Positions 1-6,891 of a stretch of 9,405 bases of DNA are shown here, piece after piece. The DNA comes from Planctomycetaceae bacterium UBA969 (GTDB lineage Bacteria > Planctomycetota > Planctomycetia > Gemmatales > Gemmataceae). Position numbers and translations under genes: made by a program. Each line of letters opens with the position of its first letter. Positions within the stretch are counted from its first letter, which is position 1. The DNA is taken from contig DBCB01000161.1 of the NCBI GenBank assembly GCA_002303765.1, positions 5,028 to 14,432 of the forward strand, read 5' to 3'. The notes under the pieces were generated by a model that ran no database searches, was not told where the DNA came from, and saw only the letters and a list, made by a program, of their open reading frames with translations.

Positions 1-428
1 GCGAGATCAAACCATTGAATCTCGTTTTCCGTCATGGTCCCCAACCCCAACCAATCAACAACTTCAATTTCATCTCGTCCGATAACGGTAACCACAGAAG
101 TTGGTGTGCCATCAAAAAAATGAACCCTGCCTGAGTTATCTAGCTTATGAAGATAAAAACGACGAACCCTATGGCCAGGAATTCGCGTAAGAGGATCGTC
201 CTTACCTTTTAAAGGAAAGAACTTCATATCGATCATTTTTTCATTACAACCCTGTAAGTACTTGCCCAAACCAAGCAAACGTTGGCCGTGCTTACAAAGT
301 GCGTCAATTGCCAGTTCAGCAGCAGTCCCATCGGGCCATAAAATATTATAGCCTTCAAAAGGAATCTTTTCTTCCAAACGATCTTTGGAAGGGTCTCTGC
401 GAAACATTAGTGTTAACGTTCTCGCCAT
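1..428 (-). CDS. Unrecognised protein, N-terminal 142 residues (3' end off window)
   Basis: An open frame runs from an ATG at 428 to the left edge without a stop. The chosen start gives a protein beginning MARTLTLMFRRDPSKD and is preceded by GAGAG six bases upstream. An ATG two codons earlier sits too close to that site, and one at codon 8 lacks a ribosome binding site. There is no signal peptide or membrane segment, so it is probably cytosolic. Visible traits are a basic N-terminus, NILWPDGTAAELAIDAL (residues 28-44), a basic stretch PGHRVRRFYLHKLDNSGRV (84-102), then FFDGTPTSVVTVIGRDEIEVVDWLGLG (104-130, in part beta-rich by look). I do not recognise a family and assign no function. It has its own promoter at 496-524 and is separated from ruvB by 216 bases, so it is probably not part of the operon to its right. 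Codon use looks like that of its neighbours. Confidence 0.75.
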   Translation of the reverse strand, partial: MARTLTLMFRRDPSKDRLEEKIPFEGYNILWPDGTAAELAIDALCKHGQRLLGLGKYLQGCNEKMIDMKFFPLKGKDDPLTRIPGHRVRRFYLHKLDNSGRVHFFDGTPTSVVTVIGRDEIEVVDWLGLGTMTENEIQWFDL

Positions 429-457
429 CCACATCTCTCAACTTAGACATTAGGGTC

Positions 458-479
458 AGTTTAGAACCATCTCCAAACT
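458..479 (-). other. Stem-loop in the 5' leader of the left-edge gene
   Basis: The minus-strand RNA can fold AGUUUGGA against UCUAAACU (eight pairs, one G-U) around a short loop. It lies about 30 bases upstream of the start codon and well downstream of the predicted promoter, so it would be in the untranslated leader. No U-run follows it, so it is not a terminator. It could affect RNA stability or translation, or be chance in AT-rich DNA. Confidence 0.3.
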
Positions 480-495
480 AATTCTTGCTAGCAGA

Positions 496-524
496 ACTAT
501 AACAAAAACAAAAATACATGTAAA
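496..524 (-). promoter_or_regulatory. Sigma70-type promoter for the left-edge gene
   Basis: On the minus strand TTTACA (524-519) matches the -35 consensus at five of six positions. After exactly 17 bases comes TATAGT (501-496), five of six against the -10 consensus. Transcription would start near 489, leaving a leader of about 60 bases before the ATG at 428. It points into the only gene downstream. The -35 hexamer is part of the 3' arm of the hairpin at 518-538. Confidence 0.6.
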
Positions 525-538
525 TAATTACTTTACAT
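503..538 (-). terminator. AT-rich intrinsic terminator after ruvB
   Basis: The minus-strand RNA forms a perfect seven-pair stem, AUGUAAA (538-532) with UUUACAU (524-518), around a seven-base loop. It is followed by two runs of five U (514-510 and 508-504) separated by one G. It lies about 105 bases after the ruvB stop and before the next gene's leader. The stem has only one G-C pair, so termination would be weak. It is the best terminator candidate in the 216-base gap 429-644, which otherwise shows only the promoter and leader described separately. Confidence 0.45.
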
Positions 539-644
539 TAAATCAGATAGCATAACAAGATACGCAAATTTTATGGTGAATAATTGGAATGACTACTAAA
601 ATCCATTTTAAATACCACAAGTTTTGATCATTTGTACACTATAG

Positions 645-1691
645 CTAAAACAGTGAAGGCTGAGAAGTTATGTCATCTTGGGCGTTATCTTTGACGGGCT
701 CTTCCTTTCCTAGAAGGCTGTAAGCCTTGCTAGTAGCGATGCGGCCACGGGGAGTTCGAATGGTGAACTGCTCTCTCAGCAAGTAGGGTTCGATTTCATC
801 ACTGAGTGTATCGACAGGAAGATTCATGGTAGCGCTTAAAGCTTCAATGCCAACAGGGCCACCTGCAAAAACTCCGATAAGTGTTTCTAAGTACCTGCGA
901 TCTTGTTTATCTAATCCGGCTCGATCAACCTCTGCCATCGCTAACGCTGTTTTAGCAATCGCCAAATCAATGCTCCCATCCCCCTCACTTGCAGCAAAAT
1001 GCCTAGTCCACCACAATCTAGAATTCGCAATTCTCGGGGTACCACGACTTCGAATAGCGATTTCTTGGGCCGCCTCTTCAGTAATTGGTGTGCTTAACTT
1101 CTTGGCATTGATCATCAGAATTTCTGCAAGTTCAGCAGGCGAATAAAACTCCAAGTGCTCATGCATTTTAAAGCGGTCACGCAATGGACTCGAAAGCATC
1201 CCACTGCGGGTGGTTGCTCCAATCAAGGTAAAGCGCTTTAACTTTAGGCTGATCGTTCTGGCGTTCATGCCCTCGCCCAAAACAATATCAACACGAAAAT
1301 CTTCCATTGCAGGATAAATAAACTCCTCAACCGTTCTGGGAAGGCGATGGATTTCATCAATGAAAAGAATCGAGCCCTCTTCCAAGTTGGTTAAGAAAGG
1401 AAGAAGGTCCGCTGGTTTCGTCAAAGCGGGCCCAGAGGTTAACTGCAAAGCAGTACCCATTTCATTTGGTAAAACGGTGGCAAAGGTCGTCTTCCCCAAA
1501 CCCGGAGGGCCATCGAAAAGCATGTGTGAAAGAGGTTCCTTTAGTTTCTTGCATGCCTTTAATACTATCTGCAATCTTTGCACTACCGCCTTTTGACCAA
1601 TCACCTCTCGCAACCAACGAGGGCGTAACGCCGAGTCATGTTCTTTCGGGTCCTTAGATGCATCGGGCTGAAGTATCGGTTGTCGAGCCAT
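645..1691 (-). CDS. ruvB: Holliday junction branch migration ATPase RuvB
   Basis: The 348-residue product is the hexameric AAA+ motor that, loaded on DNA by RuvA, pumps duplex arms through a Holliday junction during recombinational repair. Visible motifs in order: Walker A GPPGLGKTT (61-69), Walker B LFIDEIH (109-115), sensor 1 GATTRSG (158-164), arginine-finger region PLRDRF (169-174), sensor 2 RGTPRIAN (216-223), and the C-terminal winged-helix domain with GGPVGIEAL (277-285) and RTPRGRIAT (312-320). Length is normal for the family. All catalytic residues are present. After sensor 2 the sequence is SRLWWTRHFA where many bacteria have RLLRRVRDFA. The ATG at 1691 follows ruvA after 22 bases; a Shine-Dalgarno site is weak, suggesting dependence on ribosomes arriving from ruvA. 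It is the last gene of the ruvC-ruvA-ruvB set and probably of the operon. Confidence 0.97.
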   Translation of the reverse strand: MARQPILQPDASKDPKEHDSALRPRWLREVIGQKAVVQRLQIVLKACKKLKEPLSHMLFDGPPGLGKTTFATVLPNEMGTALQLTSGPALTKPADLLPFLTNLEEGSILFIDEIHRLPRTVEEFIYPAMEDFRVDIVLGEGMNARTISLKLKRFTLIGATTRSGMLSSPLRDRFKMHEHLEFYSPAELAEILMINAKKLSTPITEEAAQEIAIRSRGTPRIANSRLWWTRHFAASEGDGSIDLAIAKTALAMAEVDRAGLDKQDRRYLETLIGVFAGGPVGIEALSATMNLPVDTLSDEIEPYLLREQFTIRTPRGRIATSKAYSLLGKEEPVKDNAQDDITSQPSLF

Positions 1692-1713
1692 AATTTAATC
1701 TTTCAGTTCCAAA

Positions 1714-2343
1714 TCAGGAACCTTTGAAAACAGCATTAATCGCCTCTTCCACAGAGGCAGGCACCTTGCCCGATGCAATTAATTTATCAATGCGTAGTCT
1801 GGCCTCGGAAGGCCCTAGACCAAGCGCCATTAATGCGTTAAACACATCTGCAAAAATCTTGTCATTGCCGGTATCTGGGCCACCAGAAATGGCTTTAAGC
1901 CCCCCATGGGCCAAAGCAAAGGTAGCAACTTTTTTCCTCAGCCCCGCAACAATTTTTTCCGCCATCGCTGGCCCTATCCCGGGTAATGTCGTTAACCATT
2001 TGGTATCTGAACGCTGGATGGCGTCCGCAATCTGGTCGACGGGCATAGCAATAACCCGAATTGCTTTACGGACTCCGATGCCATCTACGGTACAAATAAG
2101 CTCAAAAAAGCTCATGTCAGATTCATGAAGAAAGCCCAACAATCTTGGGATCATTCGACCTTGCTGAACGGGATTACCCTCAAAAAAATGAAGGGTATGA
2201 AGAGATATTTCCTGCCCGATACGATCCTGTATTTGCCTGCGGACCAATTCGGTAACTAGGACTTGATATTCAAAGGCCCCAACTTGAATTCGAGCTTCTT
2301 CTTCTTCGGCCTTGTTCAATATGCCGGTGATCTTGGTAATCAT
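1714..2343 (-). CDS. ruvA: Holliday junction DNA-binding subunit RuvA
   Basis: The 209-residue product binds the open four-way junction as a tetramer or octamer and recruits RuvB. Domain I (about 1-72) is the OB fold starting MITKITGIL. Domain II holds two helix-hairpin-helix motifs, around TVDGIGVRKA (85-94) and TLPGIGPAMAEKI (119-131). Domain III (about 160-207), with NALMALGLGPSEARL, is the RuvB-contacting part. The loop corresponding to the acidic pin of E. coli RuvA (REDAQLLYGF) is here FEGNPVQQGRMIPRLLGF (54-71), about eight residues longer and with only one acidic residue. The ATG at 2343 overlaps the ruvC stop in an ATGA, a classic arrangement for coupled translation, so RuvA and RuvC are probably made in linked amounts. 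Confidence 0.96.
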   Translation of the reverse strand: MITKITGILNKAEEEEARIQVGAFEYQVLVTELVRRQIQDRIGQEISLHTLHFFEGNPVQQGRMIPRLLGFLHESDMSFFELICTVDGIGVRKAIRVIAMPVDQIADAIQRSDTKWLTTLPGIGPAMAEKIVAGLRKKVATFALAHGGLKAISGGPDTGNDKIFADVFNALMALGLGPSEARLRIDKLIASGKVPASVEEAINAVFKGS

Positions 2344-2900
2344 AAAAGCTCCGGCTTCTCTATGGAAATTGCATGAATATGAGTAAGACCGATCGCCATG
2401 GCATCTGCAACATCGGGAGGTTCAGGCAAATCTACCAGCCCTAATTCCCTTTGAATGGCCCATTGCACTTGCAACTTCCCTGCCCTACCACTACCTGTCA
2501 AAGATTTTTTAACGCGGGTAGGATTATAACTGGTGACAGACAATTTATATTGGGCAGCAGCAAGGAGAATTACCCCCCTGGCGTGAGCCATTAAAATAGC
2601 GGTGCGGGGATGTTTATAATGGGAAAACAGTTGTTCCACTGCCATGGATTGGGGTTTAAATTGTTCGATAATTTCCATCAAACTTTCGTAAAGGGAAGCT
2701 ATCCGAACGTGGAGTAATTTACTTCCCGAATCTTTGGTGGAAATGATACCTGCTTCAAGAAGCTTGGCGCCCTGCCCAATTTTCTCCAAAACCGAATACC
2801 CCGTAACCTGCAATCCAGGATCAATCCCCAGAACTCTTGTAAAGGTCTGAGGCTGTAATTCACGGATATTTGAAGAGGCAATCGCCATGAGTTCTTCCAT
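2340..2900 (-). CDS. ruvC: Holliday junction resolvase RuvC
   Basis: The 186-residue product is the dimeric RNase H-fold endonuclease that cuts Holliday junctions symmetrically with Mg2+. The four catalytic acids can be placed: D27 in GIDPG (25-29), E89 in VEQLF (88-92), and D163 and D166 in PPDVADAMAIG (161-171). The lysine/arginine-rich NPTRVKKSLTGSGRAGK (126-142) matches the DNA-contacting region. The N-terminus carries about 20 residues before LGIDPG that E. coli RuvC lacks. A start at Met5 (2888) has a better ribosome binding site (GGAAG, five bases upstream) than the first ATG (2900), so the true protein may be four residues shorter; the extension remains either way. It lies 21 bases after cysS and overlaps ruvA by four bases, giving the complete ruvC-ruvA-ruvB order. 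Confidence 0.95.
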   Translation of the reverse strand: MEELMAIASSNIRELQPQTFTRVLGIDPGLQVTGYSVLEKIGQGAKLLEAGIISTKDSGSKLLHVRIASLYESLMEIIEQFKPQSMAVEQLFSHYKHPRTAILMAHARGVILLAAAQYKLSVTSYNPTRVKKSLTGSGRAGKLQVQWAIQRELGLVDLPEPPDVADAMAIGLTHIHAISIEKPELL

Positions 2901-2921
2901 GAAAAGCCAATTAAAGGCTGT

Positions 2922-4403
2922 TTAAGGCCCAACGCGCCAGCCGGTTTCGCCGGGCCGATCTTCCAAAGTGATGTTTAACTCGGTCAGCCTTTTACGAACC
3001 AGATCAGCCAAGGCAAAATTCTTTGCCTTCCTGGCCTCAGCCCGAATATCGATCAGAAGAGTCATCACCCCATCCATCAACTGATTATTACCTTGAGCGG
3101 TTGCAGTTTCTTGTGGTTCAAGAAACAGCCCAAGAATCTGAGTAATTTCCCTGAAAACACTAACAGCAGCAAGGAATTCAACCTTGGCTTCTGGATTGGC
3201 CTCGGGGGTTTCAATCTTCGATTGATCTACAAAGCGATTTAAAGCATTCAGAAATTCGTGCAAGGTACCCAGCGCACCACCAGAGTTAAAATCGTCTGAG
3301 AATGCATCCAGGAAAGCATCTCGAAGCTTATAAATTTCACCAAGAAAAGCTGAAAGACCCTGAGGCGTAGGCTGGTGCTTAAACTTACCAACAACCTGAT
3401 AAAAACTATTACCACTGATGCGTTTAACTCGATCAAAGAACCGATAAAAGGATTCAAGCGACCTGCGCAGTTCCAGCAAGCGATCTTCGCTATATTCAAT
3501 TGGGCTGCGATAATGCGAGGTCAAAAGCAAATACCTAAGGGTTTCGGGCTGATGTTTTTTCAACAACTCGGTAACTACTATTTCATTACCTTCGCTCTTC
3601 GACATTTTCTTATCGCCTGTCTTCATCAACCCGTTATGAAGCCAGTATCGTGCAAAGGTTTTGCCTGTGAATGATTCGGATTGCGCCAATTCATTCTCAT
3701 GATGCGGGAACTGCAAATCCAGCCCTCCCCCGTGCATATCAAATGATTCGCCCAATAATTTCATGCTCATGGCAGAGCATTCGATATGCCAGCCTGGCCT
3801 TCCAGATCCCCAAGGGCTATCCCACATCGGTTCGCCTGGCTTAGCGCCTTTCCACAGCGCAAAGTCACCGGGGTTCCTTTTTCGTTCGTTAATTTCAATC
3901 CGGGCACCCGCCTCAAGTTGTTCAGGATCCCGGTTGCAAAGCTTTCCATAATCTTCATCTTTGGAAACATCAAAATAGACATCGCCCATCGATGCGTAAG
4001 CAAATCCTTTTTCGATCAAGCCGCCGATCATCGATTGAATTTCGCCAATATAATGCGTCGCTCTGGGAAAGTGATCGATGCCCGTAACTTGAAGTTTCTT
4101 GAGGTTGGCAAGATAATCTGCAGTCACTCTTTCAGCGAGTTCAGTGACCGTAGTATTCTGTTTTTTTGATTCGACGATCAGCTTGTCATCAACATCGGTG
4201 ATGTTAACAACAAAGTTGACCTGATAATCAAGATAAGAAAGGTAACGCTTGATGGTATCAAAGATGACGGGGCCAACCATATGCCCAACATGGCTTGGTT
4301 TGTAAACCGTGGGGCCGCAAACATACATGCCAACCTTACCGGGTTGCATTGTTTGAAAATCTTCTTTTTGGCGTGTTAGCGTATTGTAAACTTTAATCTG
4401 CAT
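2922..4403 (-). CDS. cysS: Cysteinyl-tRNA synthetase
   Basis: This class I synthetase charges tRNA-Cys with cysteine using ATP. Numbered from the chosen start (493 residues), it shows the zinc-site ligands C29, C209, H234 and E238, at or next to the positions known for the E. coli enzyme. It also has the HIGH-box variant HVGH (38-41), NITDVDDK (67-74), and a canonical KMSKS loop (266-270). The C-terminal third is the helical tRNA-binding part. I start it at the ATG at 4403 (MQIKVYNTLTRQKEDF), because family members begin this way and AAAGGA lies six bases upstream. An in-frame ATG at 4469 would add 22 residues without family counterpart and run into ispF. It follows ispF after 32 bases and precedes ruvC by 21, so cotranscription is likely. 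Confidence 0.97.
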   Translation of the reverse strand: MQIKVYNTLTRQKEDFQTMQPGKVGMYVCGPTVYKPSHVGHMVGPVIFDTIKRYLSYLDYQVNFVVNITDVDDKLIVESKKQNTTVTELAERVTADYLANLKKLQVTGIDHFPRATHYIGEIQSMIGGLIEKGFAYASMGDVYFDVSKDEDYGKLCNRDPEQLEAGARIEINERKRNPGDFALWKGAKPGEPMWDSPWGSGRPGWHIECSAMSMKLLGESFDMHGGGLDLQFPHHENELAQSESFTGKTFARYWLHNGLMKTGDKKMSKSEGNEIVVTELLKKHQPETLRYLLLTSHYRSPIEYSEDRLLELRRSLESFYRFFDRVKRISGNSFYQVVGKFKHQPTPQGLSAFLGEIYKLRDAFLDAFSDDFNSGGALGTLHEFLNALNRFVDQSKIETPEANPEAKVEFLAAVSVFREITQILGLFLEPQETATAQGNNQLMDGVMTLLIDIRAEARKAKNFALADLVRKRLTELNITLEDRPGETGWRVGP

Positions 4404-4435
4404 GCATAATCCTTTACTAAACGACCTGTTCCACT

Positions 4436-4912
4436 CTAGGAACGACCCAAAAGAACCACCACCTGGCAACTCATTGCCTCTACCCTTCCAATAAAACCAA
4501 CTTTTTCACCGGTCTTCGCCTTAACATTCACACACGAGCCATCCAAAGAAAGTAATCGGGCTAGATTATCTCTGATACGAGATTTCACCATTCCCAATTT
4601 TGGCTCCTGAGCAAAAATAATGACATCTACATTGATAAGATGCCAGCCCAGAGTTGCAATTTGAGCCAGTGAATGTTGTAGAAAGATTGAAGAATCCACA
4701 TCTTTATTGGCAGCATCGGTATCGGGGAAGGCATCGCCTATATCCCCAAGCCCTGCAGCCCCAAGTATCGCATCAGTAAGGGCATGCAACACAATATCGG
4801 CATCGCTATGGCCAGCTAATCCACGAGGGTATTCAACTAATATCCCGCCTAGAATTAGCTTTCTTCCTGCTTCAAGCCTGTGTGTATCGTGGCCGATTCC
4901 AACCCGATTCAT
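4436..4912 (-). CDS. ispF: 2-C-methyl-D-erythritol 2,4-cyclodiphosphate synthase
   Basis: The 158-residue product cyclises CDP-methylerythritol 2-phosphate to MEcPP, releasing CMP, in the MEP route to isoprenoids. It acts as a trimer with one zinc per active site. The zinc ligands D9 and H11 (GHDTH) and H43 (VLHALTDAI) are visible, as are HSDAD (35-39), GDIGDAFPDTD (56-66) and the nucleotide-site segment KTGEKVGFIGR (133-143). Length is typical and there is no fusion to IspD. GGAG lies seven bases before the ATG at 4912. It sits 18 bases after dnaB and 32 before cysS. Its pathway is unrelated to its neighbours; an ispF-cysS pairing is common in bacteria, usually with ispD alongside, which is not seen here. 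Confidence 0.96.
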   Translation of the reverse strand: MNRVGIGHDTHRLEAGRKLILGGILVEYPRGLAGHSDADIVLHALTDAILGAAGLGDIGDAFPDTDAANKDVDSSIFLQHSLAQIATLGWHLINVDVIIFAQEPKLGMVKSRIRDNLARLLSLDGSCVNVKAKTGEKVGFIGRVEAMSCQVVVLLGRS

Positions 4913-4930
4913 CCCGGGGCTCCATCCTGG

Positions 4931-6292
4931 TTAGTTGTCAAAAGGCACGCCCACCGCAAAGTTCTCAAAGCGCATCATATTTTTGTTAAAGGTTAGGGTG
5001 ATTTCACCCACGGGCCCGTTACGCTGTTTTCCGATGATCACTTCGGTGAGGCCTTCATGCTGCCCAGGCTCAAACCTTTCAGGTCGGTGCAATAGTATCA
5101 CGGTATCTGCATCTTGCTCGATACTTCCTGATTCACGCAAATCCGAAAGTCTCGGCTTATGATCTTGCCTATCTTCAGAAGAACGATTCACCTGAGCCAA
5201 TGCGATAACGGGGATAGAAAGTTCGCGAGCCAAACCCTTTAACCTGCGGCTAATTTGGGCCACTTGCTCCTGCCTGGGGTCTCTACGATTTTCTGGCTCG
5301 ATCAACTGTAAATAGTCGATCACCACCATTTTAAGATCATTTCTTAACTTCAATCGCCTTGCATTTGCTGCTATTCGAAGCATACCCTGCCCAGGCGAGT
5401 CATCAATAAAAATCTTGGCGTTTCTCATTACACCACTGGCTGCAATCAGCCTTTCCATATCTTCAGCATTCATCAAACCTTTTCGCAATTTCTGGGCATC
5501 AACACGCGCATGGGAACACAAAAGCCTCTCCACGATTTCAACCCGCGATTGTTCCAACGAGCAAAACAGAACCGTCGATTTCTCATCTACAGCAATATTG
5601 CGAATCAAGTTCAATGCAAATGCGGTTTTCCCAACCGATGGCCTCGCTGCGATAATTATCATTTCGCTATTCTGAAACCCTGCAGTTACCTCATCCAAAT
5701 CAGGATAACCACTGCTTATCCCACTTATTGATGAACCACCCCGTGTCTGACGCTGGTCAATACGATCAAAGGTTTCTTCCAGCATTTTATCCATGCCATA
5801 AACACGGCCTGTAACGCCGCGTTCTGCAACATCAAGCATTTTTCCTGTGGCTTGATGCAGCAATTCATCAGCTGGACCAACTTGATCATAAGCATCCCGA
5901 AGGATTTCATTACCAACATTAATGAGGGATCGCACAATCGAGCGGTCGCGAACAATATGAGCGTAGTGCACAGCATTAGCTGCGGTGGGGGCAGCATCCC
6001 AAAGCTCGGCCAAGGCGCCATAGCCTCCGACATCATCTATTTGATTGGCTAGTTTAAGAGCTTCTGTGAGAACCACTAAATCTACTGGTTTGCCTGCCTC
6101 GTAAAGAACGATCATGGCTTTATAGATTTTTTGATGGGCGTCAGAATAGAAGTTATCAACATTAAGAATTTGAACGACATCGCCTATGACATCGTTGCTT
6201 CTGAACATACTACCTAGAACAGATCGTTCAGAATCAAGGCTTTGGGGCAGAAGTCGCCCCGAGCCCGAACTTTCATAACTGGCAGAAGCCAT
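4931..6292 (-). CDS. dnaB: Replicative DNA helicase DnaB
   Basis: The 453-residue product is the hexameric 5'-3' helicase that unwinds the replication fork and recruits primase. The N-terminal domain (about 12-115, starting LLPQSLDSERSVLGSM) and a linker precede the RecA-like motor. Motor motifs: Walker A ARPSVGKT (216-223; most DnaB proteins have M for V), SLEQ with the catalytic-type glutamate E247, Walker B VVIDYLQL (323-330), H3 ALAQVNRSS (364-372), RLSDLRESGSIEQDAD (381-396), and GKQRNGPVG (421-429) with the inter-subunit arginine region. There is no intein and length is normal. The ATG at 6292 has an excellent GGGAGG six bases upstream, but this site is buried in a strong hairpin (6299-6325). 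It follows rplI after 67 bases. Confidence 0.97.
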   Translation of the reverse strand: MASASYESSGSGRLLPQSLDSERSVLGSMFRSNDVIGDVVQILNVDNFYSDAHQKIYKAMIVLYEAGKPVDLVVLTEALKLANQIDDVGGYGALAELWDAAPTAANAVHYAHIVRDRSIVRSLINVGNEILRDAYDQVGPADELLHQATGKMLDVAERGVTGRVYGMDKMLEETFDRIDQRQTRGGSSISGISSGYPDLDEVTAGFQNSEMIIIAARPSVGKTAFALNLIRNIAVDEKSTVLFCSLEQSRVEIVERLLCSHARVDAQKLRKGLMNAEDMERLIAASGVMRNAKIFIDDSPGQGMLRIAANARRLKLRNDLKMVVIDYLQLIEPENRRDPRQEQVAQISRRLKGLARELSIPVIALAQVNRSSEDRQDHKPRLSDLRESGSIEQDADTVILLHRPERFEPGQHEGLTEVIIGKQRNGPVGEITLTFNKNMMRFENFAVGVPFDN

Positions 6293-6298
6293 GGGAAT

Positions 6299-6325
6299 CC
6301 TCCCGGCAAGTGACTTCCCGGGAAG
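6299..6325 (-). promoter_or_regulatory. Hairpin sequestering the dnaB ribosome binding site
   Basis: In the rplI-dnaB gap the minus-strand RNA folds CUUCCCGG (6325-6318) against CCGGGAGG (6306-6299), eight pairs with one G-U. After a G-G mismatch the stem continues with AAG against CUU and a UCA loop. The 3' arm is the GGGAGG that serves as the dnaB Shine-Dalgarno site, six bases before the ATG. No U-run follows, so it is not an intrinsic terminator. It could lower dnaB translation relative to the ribosomal proteins upstream, or protect the 3' end of a processed rplI message. Confidence 0.55.
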
Positions 6326-6359
6326 ATATGCGCCCCGGTTAAATGAGGGCTAATCTAAA

Positions 6360-6875
6360 TTACTTTCCGGGAATTACAGCAACCGTAAGTTCTGTTTCGA
6401 TATCGTAACCAAGATTCAGTTTAACAGCATAGATGCCGGTTTCCTTGATGGCACCCTCGAGACGAATCATCTCTTCTTCGATCATAAGATTCTTCGCTTT
6501 GAGAGCCTTCAAAATTTCCGCTGCACCAACAGAACCGTAAAGATGGCCTTCTTCGTTAACTCGTGATTCAATATTCACACCACCAAGGCGAACAATTTGC
6601 TCAGCCATGGCTTTAAGGTCGGCGTGACGTGCATCGCGAGCTTGTTGAAGCTTAACTTTGAATCGATCAAGGAGGCGCAAGTTATGCTGGGAAGGCGCAG
6701 TTGCAAGGCCTCTAGGCAAAAGGAAATTTCTGCCATAACCATGGCGAACTTCGACGAGTTCGCCTTGTTTGCCAACATGAAGTACATCCTGGGTAAGAAC
6801 CAGCAGCATACCGCCGGATTTACCTTTGATGACCTGAGCTCTTTTTCGTTTATTCTGTTCCAAAGTATTAGTCAC
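6360..6875 (-). CDS. rplI: 50S ribosomal protein L9 (bL9), GTG start
   Basis: L9 binds 23S rRNA near the L1 stalk and helps reading-frame maintenance. I choose the GTG at 6875, since GGGAG lies seven bases upstream. The TTG at 6899, touching the ssb stop, has no ribosome binding site. From GTG the protein has 171 residues. A basic extension MTNTLEQNKRKRAQVIKGKSGG (1-22) precedes the usual N-domain MLLVLTQDVLHVGKQG, with the rRNA-binding signature GYGRNFLLPRGLA (46-58). A long connecting helix (about 63-97) and a C-domain with GHLYGSVGAAEI (110-121) follow. Most bacterial L9 proteins start at or near the MLLVL position, so the extension is notable; similar ones occur, from memory, in Planctomycetes. 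It sits between ssb (24 bases) and dnaB (67 bases). Confidence 0.94.
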   Translation of the reverse strand: MTNTLEQNKRKRAQVIKGKSGGMLLVLTQDVLHVGKQGELVEVRHGYGRNFLLPRGLATAPSQHNLRLLDRFKVKLQQARDARHADLKAMAEQIVRLGGVNIESRVNEEGHLYGSVGAAEILKALKAKNLMIEEEMIRLEGAIKETGIYAVKLNLGYDIETELTVAVIPGK

Positions 6876-6891
6876 TTTTAAACTCCCTAAG

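Noticed and set aside
355..450. Thirty-one-codon minus-strand frame starting with ATG at 450 as a leader peptide
   Set aside because: It overlaps the start of the left-edge gene in another frame, lacks a ribosome binding site, and its sequence shows no regulatory codon pattern.
826..2128. Several plus-strand open frames opposite ruvB and ruvA (e.g. 826-1146, 1360-1596, 1724-2128)
   Set aside because: They are antisense to strongly supported genes, resemble no family, and have compositions expected of the opposite strand.
2901..2921. AGCC/GGCT stem followed by TTTT between cysS and ruvC as a terminator
   Set aside because: Only four pairs and a run of four T. The downstream ruvC follows within 21 bases and is expected to be cotranscribed.
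4404..4469. Upstream in-frame start for cysS adding 22 residues
   Set aside because: It overlaps ispF, has no family counterpart, and the ATG at 4403 has a good ribosome binding site and the normal N-terminus.
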